Below are positions 11,105-22,745 of a DNA stretch of 64,000 nucleotides, one piece after another; within the stretch, counting starts at the first letter, position 1; the number at the start of each line of letters is the position of its first letter. The position numbers and the translations under genes were made by a program. The notes beneath the pieces were generated by a model that was given only the letters and a program-made list of their open reading frames with translations, had not been told where the DNA came from and ran no database searches. This DNA comes from Hyparrhenia diplandra (Eukaryota > Streptophyta > Magnoliopsida > Poales > Poaceae), in contig JADLZK010007653.1 of assembly GCA_015847255.1 (NCBI GenBank), positions 206,206 to 270,205 on the forward strand, in the 5' to 3' direction.

Positions 11105-12160
11105 TTAAAGATCATTGCCATGTTATTGGCTAAAGGTGCTGTAGTTTATAAACTGCTGGGCATTTTTAATCTTTTTAGCTGCAGCTTCGGCCACTCCAGT
11201 TGGAAATTGTGGAGACTCCATTCTTTTTGGCATGATAGCTGGGCTGGACATCCTCTTGCTGCTGTTAACCCTGAGCTCTTCTCCTATGCTTCTCACAAGC
11301 TGATCTCCTTAAAGAAGGTTGCTGAGCAGGGTGACTTTGAGGATAATTTTTCTCTACCTTTGTCTGAAGTGGCCTTCCTCCAATTCCAAAATGTCCAGGC
11401 TCCGATGGCTTCTCAAGTTCTGAATGAGGAGAAAGATGTTTGGAAATACTGTTGGAGTTCTACAAATTATTCTTCTTCCAGGGCTTATAAGTGTCTGATG
11501 GGAAATGCTAATGCTCACTGCTCTTTTAAATGGCTTTGGAAGAGTGATTGTCAACAAAGCATAAAGTTTTCTTTTGCCTGCTCATGAAAGACAGGTTGAA
11601 CACAAGAAACATGCTGCGAAGGAGAAATATGCAGCTTGATGACTTCAGCTGTGTTTTCTGTAACAGCCTTTCTGAAGAAACAGTTGATCACCTCTTCCTG
11701 GACTGCCCCTTCTCGTTGATGTGCTGGGATTGGATTGGAATCCAGGTGCCGTCTGGAGTCTCCTTCCCAGAGCTTTGCTCCCAGCTCAAAATTCAGTTGC
11801 ACTCTCCCTTCTTCATGGATGCTATCATATTGCTTTGTTGGTCCATCTGGATGGCTCGGAATAACCTCATTTTCAATGGAGTTCAGCCTATATTTGGTGA
11901 ATGTCAGCGTGTCTTCTCCAAGGAGTTGCTTTTGTTAAAGCACATAATTAAGCCCAACGTTCTTCCTAGATTTATGCAATGGAGCCGGAACATATCTCAT
12001 TTCTAAAGCTGTTTTTTATTTTCTTTGATTCATTTTTTGTTTCTTGAATTTGTACCTTAAACTTGGGACTCTGGTCTGCTGCTGCTGTTTTTTCCTTTAT
12101 TCAATAAAGTACTGTAGGGACTTCCCTCCAGTTTCTCTCAAAAAAAAAAAAAAAAAAAAC
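11105..12160 (+). mobile_element. 5'-truncated LINE 3' end with zf-RVT region and poly-A tail
   Basis: The translation from 11120 reads as the C-terminal part of a plant L1-type ORF2 (LWRLHSFWHDSWAG, later KDVWKYCWSS). After a frame change near 11550 it continues as the reverse-transcriptase-associated zinc-binding region (VFCNSLSEETVDHLFLDCPF, then LCWSIWMARNNLIFNG). The ORF stops at 12006. A 3' UTR with TTCAATAAAGTACTG ends in a 20-base A run at 12141-12160. The reverse transcriptase and endonuclease domains are missing, as expected of a 5'-truncated insertion. Frame changes show it is dead. No clean target duplication was identified. Confidence 0.8.
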
Positions 12161-12560
12161 TAATACAGTCGTAGCCGCAAGGGCTTTAAAGAGAAGCAAA
12201 CATGCCGAATAATTTTCAGTCTTTCTTAGCAAACGTAGTGTCTTCTTTTAGTACTGTTGTAAATAAGATAATAAATAATACTTCTCTCCATGCCTAGGTA
12301 AGTTAATAATACTTCTTTTAATACTTGGCTACAGAATTTATCGACACATAATGCCTATCTAGTTCTTGTGGGAGCAGACGCCATGTGTTGGGCCATGTAG
12401 CTAACTGTTAAGCCAAAATGGTGTGGTTTTTGATAAAACATAGATGTGTTCTATAATGCAGGTAATTTACAGGGTACATACTGTTCCAGAAGGAGGATGA
12501 GCGGAGCTTTTGCCAAACACAAGTTTTCTTTTGGAAAAATTTTCAAGGAAGATCAAAAGG
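12161..12560. other. Intergenic, no gene seen
   Basis: AT-rich sequence with no supported feature. Confidence 0.5.
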
Positions 12561-13375
12561 GGCTCTTTTGGAAGTGATTGGGACGCAGGCGACGGACCGT
12601 CCGGTCACTCCTGGCGTGCGTCGGTCGTGCAGCCGGTCCGAAGCGCCCGGTCATCGGGCGCGCATGGCTCGATTTCAGGGCTTACTGGAAGTCGACCGGA
12701 CCCTAATGACCGGTGCGTCCGGTTAGTCTCATCGCGTCACGGTCGTGAGTCCGGTCAATCGGCGTTCGTTCGGTGCGTTTTTCAGTGCTTACTGGAAGTC
12801 GGCCGGCCGCTGTGACGATCGCGTCCCGTCGGCCCGACACGGCGCCCGGTCAGCCCGACGGCAAAGCCGAAGTCTGTCACGAGATCCGAACCGATTGTTT
12901 CCCTAATCGTGTTTAGGTCGGTTTTCGAGGCTTGAAACGCCCAAGGACGGTTTCCTAAAAGGATAAGACCACCATCCTCTATATAATAAAGAGGTTCATA
13001 ACCGATTTGATCCTATCTACATCCAATCGTCAAACACATCTACCCAAGACTTGCTTGTAGGTCATCCCCTCTCTACCCTGCTGTTCGGCGGCGATTCTCC
13101 GTGAATTTCGTCAACGTCCTAGGCGGCCTTGTTGGTCCTAGGGCACCCCGCATCGTCCTCCCGGACGGGTCTTCCGGAGGAGGTGCGTTCGAGGTTCTTC
13201 CAGCCGTCACCCGAGCTCTACGTCGCCTCTACCGAACTCTAGATCGGTTAGGGCGGCCACGCCGCGGTGCTCGCTGCTCCAAGGTTGATCCAACCTTCGT
13301 GGGCGTTCAAGACCCTCCCGGTGTGTTGGTGCGAAGCCCTAGTTTCGTGTCAACAGGTGCTCATCTAGGTAGGGA
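12561..13375 (+). mobile_element. LTR-like block, possible solo LTR
   Basis: A sharply GC-rich block is embedded in AT-rich DNA. At 12590-12850 it carries many variants of GTCCGGTC/GACCGG and two copies of TTACTGGAAGTCG. A TATA-like box (CTCTATATAATAAAGAGG) lies near 12975, followed by a leader-like stretch and an end resembling an LTR terminus (GTGTCAACA at about 13345-13353). No Gag or Pol coding follows, so a solo LTR or LTR fragment is the best reading. The left edge and a 5-bp target duplication could not be fixed. The 92-aa ORF at 13101 has no domain. Confidence 0.45.
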
Positions 13376-14335
13376 GTAGAGACAAAAACATTTTATGATC
13401 TATCTAATATGAATAAATTTAAAATAGTTTAACATATAGGATAACTCTAGTAGTTGATTTTTTTTAAGAGGTGGGGTAAAATGGATATGCTGCTCGATTT
13501 TTCCACGAGAAACCCGATGGAAGGCGCGGAGACTTTTGGCCTTGGGCGGCGGTAAACTAATAACTCCTTCGGAAATCTCTCAGCTGGCTTTGATGGAAAT
13601 CTAATTCTATATAAACAAATCACAAGTCTTGCTTGAATGCATTGGGTTCTCCTCGCTATGCTCGAAGGTTCCCATGCTAATATGTTAGGTGAGCTGAGGT
13701 ATGCACTGACGAGTTATCGGGTATAAAGCTGTGTTCTTCCTCTTCGGGTGCTCTGTGTAAGTCGTTGATCGGTATGGCCGGAATGTTTTAGGTCAGAAGA
13801 CACAGAGTGATCGTCTAGGTGTCCATGTCAGTACACATGCTGGACGTCTTTCTCTGCTGCGTTGGCTGTTAGTAGAGCGTTCGAGTGGAATAGAAGCAGC
13901 CATCCCATGGCGTCGGCGCGTCGCTGAACACGACAAAGTACTAATAATCCCCAGACCCCACAATGCCGTATACGTGTAATGTGTATCTGGTTCGGCCGTA
14001 TTTCTCACTGTTCTTTGATGAATTCTTCGTCGACCCATATGTGAACCGTGTGTCCTTTTGCAGGCTGTACACGCCATTTCAAAATCTGGCCCGTAGTGGA
14101 GAGAAATGGAGATGATCACCGAAACAAACGCAGGACATGTCAATAATTCACTACCAAAATGGTGAAATTCTAGTCTTTTTAGTTAGTAATAGAACATTAT
14201 CACTAATCATAGCACATAGAATATCACTAGGAGACATTTAGTAGAAAAAACTTTATACTAAATTTTGAATGACAAAACACTAGGAGAAGCCCACCTCGAT
14301 CCCTAAGCCTAAACTCTGGTTGCAATTCAACACAT
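13376..14335. other. Intergenic; one CACTA-like terminus
   Basis: No gene was recognised. A minus-strand 116-aa ORF at 13793-14143 has no family resemblance. A CACTACCAAAATGGTGAAA stretch near 14150 resembles a CACTA-transposon end, but no partner end was found. Confidence 0.35.
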
Positions 14336-14344
14336 ACATAGGGT

Positions 14345-14380
<36 letters not shown>

Positions 14381-15180
14381 GATAAGGAAAAATTCCATTG
14401 ATACTAAAGCAGATTACATCCTCTTATTACAAAAAGTAAACCAAACTACTCCATCACCATTGATGGGAGACAAGAAAACCTTGAAAAAGCCATAAATTCC
14501 ACCATATAGGATCATCATCCCAAACGGATATGCCACGGATGCAAGCTCCGATCTGAGCGAACGAGGGGCCATCTCACCATCCACCGTCATCCTCATACCC
14601 ATCACTTTTACAAAAGAGGAGTAAAGCGCTAAAACTCCACATGGGAACACGATGAAATTGGCACCGCCCGATTATGTCGTCGAACTCATCGTCGTTGCCT
14701 TCATCGATTCGTCATGAGAGAACACAAGTCCAACCGACATCCGGATAGATATCATTTGGAAAACTAAATCTCACTAGCCCATCGCCATGGCTGCAAAGAA
14801 CCCAAATGAGACAAAGGAAGGGCTGGAGTACCTTATTCTCCATCAATGGTGATGCCTTCGTCTTGCCATCACCGCTGAGGAACGACATGCTCCATTGCTC
14901 CATCGATGATCTTGACGACGCCTTACGTCGTGGCCAATTTCTTCGATTGGATCTCCGGAGAAACCTTGAACCTTGAAGACTCGATCAACTAGAAAAATAT
15001 TTATTAAACAACAAATTGGATCCCCACTCCCTTCAACCCCGGCGTGATCTTTGGAGGAGAAGGAAGGGGACCAAATGATGGTGGAAGGCGGAAGCCGCCG
15101 GCGGCCCCCTAGGGTTGGGGCGGCGGCTCCCTGTTCCCTTTTTTCCGAGTACAATGTAAAATTGGTGTACATAGGGTAGG
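14336..15180 (-). mobile_element. Minus-strand non-LTR retroposon with target-site duplication
   Basis: A T run of about 30 bases (14348-14378) is the poly-A tail of a minus-strand element. Its 3' end is followed by the sense-strand tail motif ATTTTTCCTTATCGC. The 5' end near 15167 has a CCCTAGGG and GCCGCCGGCGGC leader. The direct repeat ACATAGGGTAGG occurs at 14336-14347 and again at 15169-15180, so the insertion has a target duplication of about 12 bases. The body of about 820 bp has no intact ORF, and no endonuclease or reverse transcriptase motif was recognised. It is therefore either severely 5'-truncated or a non-autonomous family. Confidence 0.75.
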
Positions 15181-15330
15181 GTTTAAATATGTGTATTCTT
15201 AGGGGTGATTGCCTGCGTGTGTGGACGTCTGCATTATGATGTGTAATTATAAAAAAAATACATGCATATATTATGCACCCCCTGGGTACTATACTAATAA
15301 ATAGGAGTATATTCTAGAGGTAAAAGATGG

Positions 15331-15456
15331 CAACAACTGATAGACCGATCATGTGCTACGCAATCGAGTCAGCAAAAATGCATCTATCACAGACAACAAC
15401 TGATAGACCAATCATGTGCTACGCAATCGAGTCAGCAAAAATGCATCTATCACAGA
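15331..15456. repeat. 63-bp exact tandem duplication
   Basis: Copies at 15331-15393 and 15394-15456 differ at one base (GACCGATC versus GACCAATC). The repeat lies about 170-300 bp upstream of the TATA box of the small gene at 15741. Such high identity implies a recent duplication. Confidence 0.95.
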
Positions 15457-15626
15457 CCATACCAATGCAAGAGAGAGGAAGTACGCAGTACGTACATCCT
15501 TGTCCGCACAAAGATCGACTGCTTCTCGTGCCTATTCTACCAATGCAACATGACAGGGCCACAATTAACATTTATAGCTGATTGGTCGAGAGGAGAACGT
15601 CGCATCCTAGCTCCCGACAAGCTGCG

Positions 15627-15636
15627 CTATATATAC
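15627..15636 (+). promoter_or_regulatory. TATA box of the small ORF at 15741
   Basis: CTATATATAC lies 105 bp upstream of the ATG at 15741. Transcription would be expected to start near 15660, giving a leader of about 80 bases. The identical 10-mer precedes the small ORF at 34325. Confidence 0.55.
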
Positions 15637-15740
15637 GCCCCGTTGCAACGGCGTTCATGCATCACCATTCTATCTATCTACCGCCATCAATCAACGGCAT
15701 ATACAGAACGAAGTAGCTGCACTTGCCAAGCCACCAAGCA

Positions 15741-16052
15741 ATGGCGGACTTGTACCTCGCCGTTACCAGATTAATCCTCGTGCTCGCCTTCTGCTTCCTC
15801 ACCGATCAGCCAAACCCGAGCACCCCTGCAGGAACTGCTGCCGCCGCCTTCATGGGGGTTGCTGTTTGTTTGGCCGTACTCACCATCTTCGTCAGGATGG
15901 CTCCTGATCCTGATGGTGGCGCCCGAGCCGTGGGCTTTCTCCCTCTCGGCCATGGCATGATGGTCACGTTGGAGAAGCTTCTCATCTCCACCGGCGCTGC
16001 GGCGGCAGCTGCTTCGCTTGCTATACACATCTGTGCAACGACCACGTACTAG
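15741..16052 (+). CDS. Small alanine-rich membrane protein, unknown function
   Basis: This is a 103-residue ORF; the ATG at 15741 is preferred because it follows the TATA box and a plausible leader. Three hydrophobic stretches are visible: residues about 4-20 (LYLAVTRLILVLAFCFL), about 33-53 (TAAAAFMGVAVCLAVLTIFV), and about 80-97 (LLISTGAAAAAASLAIHICA). Between the first two is a proline-rich loop (DQPNPSTPAG), and after the second is an acidic, glycine-rich loop (APDPDGGARAVG). GC content is clearly higher than in flanking DNA, as in real grass exons. I do not recognise the family. It shares layout (membrane span, P-rich loop, G/A-rich span) and TATA context with the ORF at 34325. No intron is needed. 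Confidence 0.55.
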   Translation: MADLYLAVTRLILVLAFCFLTDQPNPSTPAGTAAAAFMGVAVCLAVLTIFVRMAPDPDGGARAVGFLPLGHGMMVTLEKLLISTGAAAAAASLAIHICATTTY

Positions 16053-16334
16053 CTAGCTATAGCTGTGTGCAAACCAACATCTCCATACAAACCAACGTCT
16101 CCGTACACTATGAGACGTTGATCCAAAGGACACAGGGAGATTAGGTGATTTTCATTTAACCGCCAACGTCTTTAATCACACTTTTGTAAATCTCTTCCAC
16201 CTACCCCGCTGTTGATTTGCACTAGATATGTTCCCTTGTAAAAATGATTGATATTATGGCAAAGAGTGATATACATGTGCTTTGCTTAGTTATATTTGCT
16301 TATGGTACGGTGATTGGATACACTCAAATTACTG
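16053..16334. other. 3' flank of the small gene
   Basis: Contains the short direct repeat CAAACCAACRTCTCCRTACA (about 16069-16110). No gene is seen. Confidence 0.45.
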
Positions 16335-16530
16335 TACTCTTTCCTCCGTCGCAAAATAAACACACATTATACTTTAAGATAAGAAGCCAAAAACTCTTTT
16401 AAATTTTACTAATTATGTATAATTTATAACTTCAATTAAATTCATCATGAAAGTATATTTTACAATCAATGTAATGATATTTATTGCATATCATAAATAT
16501 TAGTACTTTTATTTATATTCAATGGATATC
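16335..16530. mobile_element. Partial Stowaway-type MITE
   Basis: The left end TACTCTTTCCTCCGTCGCAAAATAA and an AT-rich interior typical of the family are present. The right terminal repeat is not found before unrelated sequence begins near 16530. Confidence 0.5.
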
Positions 16531-16817
16531 TTGTAGTTGGATGTCTATGGATATTCAATGGATATCTTCTAGTTCAAAAATAAACTAAAAATTCATTTTC
16601 CTCAACCAAAATTTGAAGTCCTAGTTTATTTGCTAAAATCCATGGATGTCCAACTTCCAAATTGACGTACATGTGAGTCATACACGCTTTCATCATGCAT
16701 GTGCCGTTGGGCAACCATGACCGACCATGGCATCGCCCGACCAGCCGTTGGCTCCACGATGACAAGGGAATCTTTCTCCCGTAAATTCAATCCAAAGCAA
16801 AGGCGGAAGCAATTGGG

Positions 16818-17290
16818 GGATGTTTGGAGATGGGGGCTAAAAATTAGCCCCTCTTTTTTGGCTGAAATAGCCCCCAAGGAGCCAAACATGTGGGGCTATT
16901 TGTGTCTAAAGTGAATTAGCCCCTTCAAAAGGTGCTAATGGGTTTTTGCTATGGACCATAAAAAAAGATCCAAATAGGTCAATGGAAGACACCGAAAGAG
17001 TGGAACAGTACACGAGAAACAAAAACAAAGCACCAAGGTCCTGTTTGGATCTTTAGCCCTTGAGCTAATTTGAGTGCTAAAGTTTAGTCCTTACTTTGTC
17101 CCTTTAAGATGTTTGGATCCATGGACTAATTAAAGGCTGAAAGGTGGAGAGGCGTAGAGAGAGAGAGAGGAGGTGGGGGAGGGATTCAAGGCTAAAAGAT
17201 GAGAGAGAGTAGAGAGAGGGCTGCTTTTATGCCCCCATGGAAAATTAGCCTCATTAGCGAGGCACTAATTCACTTTAGACCCAATTAGCC
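16818..17290. mobile_element. Cluster of two inverted MITE-like copies
   Basis: CTAAAGTGAATTAG (16906-16919) is repeated inverted as CTAATTCACTTTAG (17265-17278). GATCCAAATAGGTC (16967-16980) is inverted relative to GGTCCTGTTTGGATC (about 17038). Several GGGGCTA...TTAGCCCC palindromes occur. The pattern fits two copies of one DNA-transposon-derived MITE in opposite orientation. A GA-rich microsatellite lies between 17150 and 17215. No coding sequence. Confidence 0.5.
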
Positions 17291-18329
17291 TCATTAGTTT
17301 GTAGCTGCACAAGATTGTTTGTTGCATAGTATTTCAGAGCTATGGACCGTTCGATGAGTGTCTTCTTGAGCGCAAACTTAGAGGAGTGGTTTCTCAGTTG
17401 TCCTGCATATTTCCTCCTGATGCACATGTATCTATCTCAAACCACATATGTTTAAGTAGATTAGAGTGAAACTTAGTTCAAAATGAATACACTCCAAGCC
17501 ACTTCAATACATGTGAATTGTGGCAAATAGTTCACATGTACTAACAAGTAGCAACATATTACAATGACAACTACTACGAGCGGCCATCGTCAACCCAAAA
17601 TGGCGGGACTGGGACAAAACACCAACCAAGAGGAGACGAGGAAGCACAACTACTTCGGTACGCCACAATGATGAGCCAATTTTTTTTCCCCGGGAAGGAG
17701 AGCAAAAGATTTATAATTTTACCAGAAGGAGCAAAATGAAAAGCAAAGGATTTATATTAAACATACACCTTAGACTAAACAATTTCTTCACCAATTAAAT
17801 TTATATTAGCGCGGAAGGAATCGGCGTGGAACGGCCGATTCTGAAACAATACAACATTTACCCTTGAAACAACTATAGTACAAATGACCGACTCAAATAG
17901 TAACTAAAACAATGCCCGTAACCAAGTAGGGTGAGACTTTTTTGAGACTTTTGCCAACAGTCCCTAGAAGTTCGGGTGAGTTTTTTTTTTTTCAAAAGTC
18001 CTAGGGCTAAAAAACTCCTATGACTAATTAACCAAACACCCCCATAATAGAAAGACATCTTTTCTTTAACTTTGACATCTTTGACTCAATGATTGTTCTC
18101 CGCAAACATAGGGTTAGCTTTGATAACGAAAAAATTCTAATGACACCAAAGCCGGGTTGTTTGGGTGATGGTTTCTAGGACCGATAACTTTCGGCTGATG
18201 TTGTTTTATTATAGAGAAAAACACTAGATATGCTTATAACTTTTCCCTAATTTATCCTTTGTTTAGACTCTAGAGCCTGCATTATTTTTTTATATGCTCT
18301 GTCTCACCGTAGTTAGTGTACCCAGAATC
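17291..18329. other. Intergenic with a fragment of a PIF-like MITE
   Basis: No gene is seen. The segment near 17925-18050 carries AGTCCCTAGAAGT and CAAAAGTCCTAGGGCTAAAAA, resembling the Tourist-type MITE at 23549, but its ends are incomplete. Confidence 0.4.
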
Positions 18330-20250
18330 TTGCCAAGTGATGGTAGTGGACTAATTTCAGTTTGTTCCACTACTGTAACTTGACTCTAGAGCTTGTAGAT
18401 GTCTGACCTGATAGTGTTAAGTAGGGAGATCCTCTCTCCTCCCTGCTGTTTGCAATTGCTGCCAACCTTCTTTAGGGAGTCATTAATTATGAATATCAGA
18501 CATCTTCTCCCTCCTTTCCCTCAGAACTTGGATGCTCCCATCCCAATTATCTAATATGCTGATGACATTATTCTCATCATGCAAGCCGATGAGGCCTAGT
18601 TGCTATGTTTTAAATTTTTTTGCAGAAAATTGAGTAGTCTAGTGGGTTTAAAGTTAATTTTCATAAATCTTACATGATGCCAATTAATGTGGGAAATGAC
18701 AGAGTCTCCACTCTGGCCTCCTCCTTTGAATGCACTATGGGTAGTTTTCCTTTTACTTACCTTGGGCTTCCAATGGTCTTGACTAAGCCCCAAGTCAAGG
18801 ACTATGCTCCTCTCATCCTTGAATTGAAAGAAGAATGTGCGCATCCTCACAATTTTTTACAACTGGTAAATTCGGTGATCTCCCCTCTGCCTACCTAGTA
18901 CATGTGTTCTCTTAAGTTGCCGGTTGGAGTGATAGATACCATTGACAAGCATAGAAAGAAATGCCTATGGAGAGGAAGTGAATTTAGAAAAAAGGTTATA
19001 ATTTGGTTGCCGGGATCTTGTCATGATTACTAAGAATAAATGTGGCCTTGGAGTTATCATTCTAACCCTTCAAAATGAGGCCCTCTTGATCAAGCAACTT
19101 GATAAATTCTATAGAAAAGAAAAACATTCAGTGGATCAAACTTATTTGGCAAAGGTATTATTCCAATGAGGTTCCTCATTTGGCTAGAGAAAAGATCTCC
19201 TTGTGGTGGAAGGATATTCGGAGACTAAACATTAAGATGAGAGGTGTAGCTTATTGCAATCCTATTAGCTTTTGGCATGATCTCTTGGGGGCAAAATCTA
19301 CTCCCAAGAATTCCCCAAACTGTTTAACTTTGCCATTAATCCAAGTATTTCTTTGTGGGGATTGAGGAGGAGTTCCCAAGCGATTGATTGTCTCAAAATC
19401 CCCATGACAAGAGCAACTTATAATGATTTCACGGAATTCTGAGAATGTCATCTCCCAACTTCAAGCAATAGATTAGGATGCTAAAGACGTGTGGGTCTCT
19501 TTTTGGGGACATAATTACACCTCAAGCAAATTCTATCATCATCACTACAGATCCATTCAGCCTCATCTCTTTGTCATATGGATTTGGAAGTCCAAATGTG
19601 TCCAAGTAAAATAATTTTTTTTTGCTTGGGCTGCTCCTAAATGATCGACTCAATACTAGGAATATGCTTAGGAGAAGAAATAAATTCTTGCGGGGGATGA
19701 TATAATTGTGTGCTTTGCCAAGATTCAGTTGAAGAACCTTTGGAGCATCTCTTCTTTGAATGCCCTTCCTCGGTTTGTAGGTGGTACTCCCCTGAATATC
19801 TCACGGAATCTAGATGCCAACATTCACCATAAGCTTTATTATGCCAAGCAGCAATTTGGTCGACCTTTCTTCATGGAAATCTTCATGGTTCTTTGCTTGG
19901 TGCATCCGGAATGAGAAAACGATCTAGTCTTTGATGGACGCCCTCCATTTTTGCATCTAGAATGAGAGAAATGATCTAATATCCCGGCTTTGGCGCTTGG
20001 AAGGCTGCATTCAAAAAGAAGTGATTGCTCATCGATCAGAATCAAGCCTTATTTTGCACCACTCGATCTCCCTATGGCTCAATGCCTTGTAAATTATTTT
20101 TGTTCTTTTTTTTTGGCACTTTGTTTGATTGCCTAAGCGATTGTTAGGCCTTTGTAAGTTTTTCCTTAAACTCCGTACTTGTCTCTATCCTCCTTTTTAA
20201 TTAAATTCGCCAGGGGCTTTGCCCCACGGATTCGATTCAAAAAAAAATTG
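18330..20250 (+). mobile_element. Degenerate LINE ORF2 fragment (RT to 3' end)
   Basis: In broken frames the translation shows the reverse-transcriptase motif GDPLSPLLFAIAANLL (about 18425-18475) and the catalytic YADDIILIMQADE (about 18557-18595). These are followed by GSFPFTYLGLPMVLTKPQVKD (18740-18805) and the downstream block ISLWWKDIRRLNIK. The 3' end has AATTAAATTCGCC..., followed by a short A run near 20240. Many stops and frameshifts make it non-functional. The 5' half (endonuclease and early RT) is absent. Confidence 0.75.
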
Positions 20251-20479
20251 TAACAATGTGAATGAAGTGATATGATAAATTTAACAATAAAGTGGTCGTA
20301 CCGCTGGTGTGGTTATTGGGCCTGTCTTGCTAGAATTCAGTAAATCATCTGGGATTTCCCGCGTAGGTTGGAAATTATTATGGCCTATTCATTTGAACTT
20401 AACTATATTGTACAAATGTTTCTCTTTCATAATAAAATATCATCACCTAGCTTAATTAGCCATAGAAACCATCAACCCG

Positions 20480-22260
20480 AATAGGACGATTTGGAGTATT
20501 TCTTTGCAGTTCCCAAGCTTTATATGCTTGCACGTTGATACAAAGGTAGCACTCCCTCCGTCCACAAAAGAATGCAAATTCTCATTTTTTGAGAAGTCAA
20601 ACAGTTTAAACTTTCATAAGAGCGAGTTGTTTTGTTTCTGTGAGCCTAAGGGTAGAGGGAAACAATACGTAGAGCTTTTGAGTTATGCAGAGGGAGGCTT
20701 TCCTTTCAGATACTTAGAAATACCAATGCATTATTAAAAACTCTCTAACAAGCATTGGAGTGCGATCGAAGAGCGCTTTCAAAAGAAATTGAGTAGCTGG
20801 AAAGGAAAGTTCCTACCATCGAGAGGTAGACCGGTGCTGATTAACTTGGTCTTGTCTAGTCTTCCTATGTTTATGATGTCCTTTTTCGCCATCCCTAAAG
20901 AGCTATGGAAAAGACAATTGCTACTACCGTTCTAGGTTTTTTTTTTTTTGACAATGTGATGAACACAAAAAAAGTATAGACTGGCTAAGCATCCTTTGTA
21001 AACCTAGATGTTGTATGGGGCACTAGGAACTTGAATTTGGAAATCTAGAAGAGGTGTTTACTTAGCAAATGGTTGTTCAAGCTCTTTAATAAGGATAATT
21101 TACGGCAATAATTGCTTAAGAGGAAATATGTCAAGGGTAAATGCTTACCTCGGATGAAAAAAAAAGTAGGGAAATTCACATTTTGGTCCGGGGCTGATGG
21201 ATGCAAAGTTAGAACTGCTACAACATGGGTCGTTCAAGGTTGAGAATGGTCAACAAACAAGATTCTAGGAAGATGTATCGTCGGACAAGAACCGCTAACG
21301 TAAGAGATTCCTGGTCTTGTACAAAATAGTGAGGAAGAGAGGGGTGTCAATGACTACCGTGCTCAACTCAACTCCTTTGAATATCTCGTTTAGGGCGGGG
21401 TTAGTAGGGGAGAGACTAGAAGAGTGGCTCGGGTTGATATTTTTAGTGGTAGGTAGAGCTAACTAGGGACAAAGACATTTTTCAAATTGAAGCTTTCGGG
21501 GGGGTCTAACTATGAAATTTGATGTGGGACAAAAACGCCACGTCGAAGCAAAACCGGACTGGTTTTGGCATTTTGACTGAAGTGAACGGGTTCGCAAGTT
21601 TGAGGGGCTAGATACTTGGTTTTGTAGTTCATGGACCTATTTAGCATAGTTGTGCAAGTTCATGGACCTACAGTGCATTTAACTCTTTTTATTTGAAAAC
21701 GAAAAGAAAAATGGACTCGGTCGCTTTATAGAGAAATAATGAAGAGGGATAAAATTGGGGGCAAGCATTTGTTCTGGAAAGCGAAAAATAACATACCGTT
21801 GAGAATTAAAATTTTCCTATAGCACTTAAAAAGGGGTAATCCTTACCAAGGATAATCTAGTGAAAAGAAGGTGGAAAGGGGATTCTAAATGTGACTTGTG
21901 TAATTTGGAAGAAAACATCCAACACCTCTTTTTTGATTGTCGGGTGGCAAGATTTGTTTGGAACATGATTTTTATCACATTTAACATTCAAGAACCAAAG
22001 AGCACTTCTCATATATTTGGTTCTTGGTTAAGGAGTTTTACTCCAAGAATAAGAAGTCAAATTATTGTGGCAATGGCAGCCATGTCTTATGCCATATGGT
22101 GTAATAGAAATTATGCGGTGTTCTAAAAGAAAATTTTATAATCATAGATACTTTTTAAGGGAACCTTTTGGATTTGGCAATGGTTCTTTCTATTTTTTTT
22201 TTTTTTTGAGTAATGGTTCTTTCTATCTAAAGAGGAAAAGGGAGAACTAATGAAAGAAGG
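20480..22260 (+). mobile_element. Second degenerate LINE fragment with an internal insertion
   Basis: LINE ORF2 blocks are visible: KSELFCF...GGFPFRYLEIPMHY (20630-20735), then KLSSWKGKFLPSRGRPVLI (20785-20845) and a zf-RVT region KCDLCNLEENIQHLFFDC (21885-21945). Between them, 21330-21700 is unrelated and ends in repeated GTTCATGGACCTA phrases, suggesting a non-coding element inserted into the LINE. At 20551 the left end of a Stowaway MITE (ACTCCCTCCGTCCAC) directly precedes the LINE sequence and has no right partner. Confidence 0.7.
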
Positions 22261-22509
22261 CCACGACATCTTGAAGGAAGGGCGCTGAAGTTCGTTGGCT
22301 CCAAGAATTGGAGGAACTTGAAGAGAATGTAGATCTCCTTGAGTTGCATTTTGAAGTTGTTAGTCAATTCTCCGCATTTTGTGTTCAGTGAGCTAGTTTT
22401 GTTGTTAGTAAACTGATGGGGAGGTTCGTTTGTGTGAGGATCAAACTTTGCGCTCAGTCCCTGCATGTATGGTTTAAGCTCTAAGCATTCACGTGAATAT
22501 TAAGGCTTG

Positions 22510-22745
22510 GATACTTTTATTCCGTAATTTAAAAACAGTTTAAACTTTAACTAAATTTATATTTAAAATATTAACTTTTATGATACAAAATAAGGATCAC
22601 TTTATTAGTTCCAAAATATGTTTTTATAATAATATTTAGAGATACAAATATTAATATTATCTACTATAAATTTGGTTAAACTTAAAAGTTTGACTGACAC
22701 ACATTCCATAGTTGTATTTTTTTGGGATGGAGGAACTGAGGAAGT
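22510..22745. mobile_element. Degenerate Stowaway-type MITE
   Basis: It has the AT-rich interior of the family, including ATTTGGTTAAACTT and TTTGACTGACACACATTCCATAG. A right end GGGATGGAGGAACTGAGG and a weak left end ATACTTTTATTCCG are present. Confidence 0.55.

Noticed and set aside
14150..14170. CACTACCAAAATGG as a CACTA transposon end
   Set aside because: There is no matching opposite end, no subterminal repeats and no 3-bp duplication nearby.
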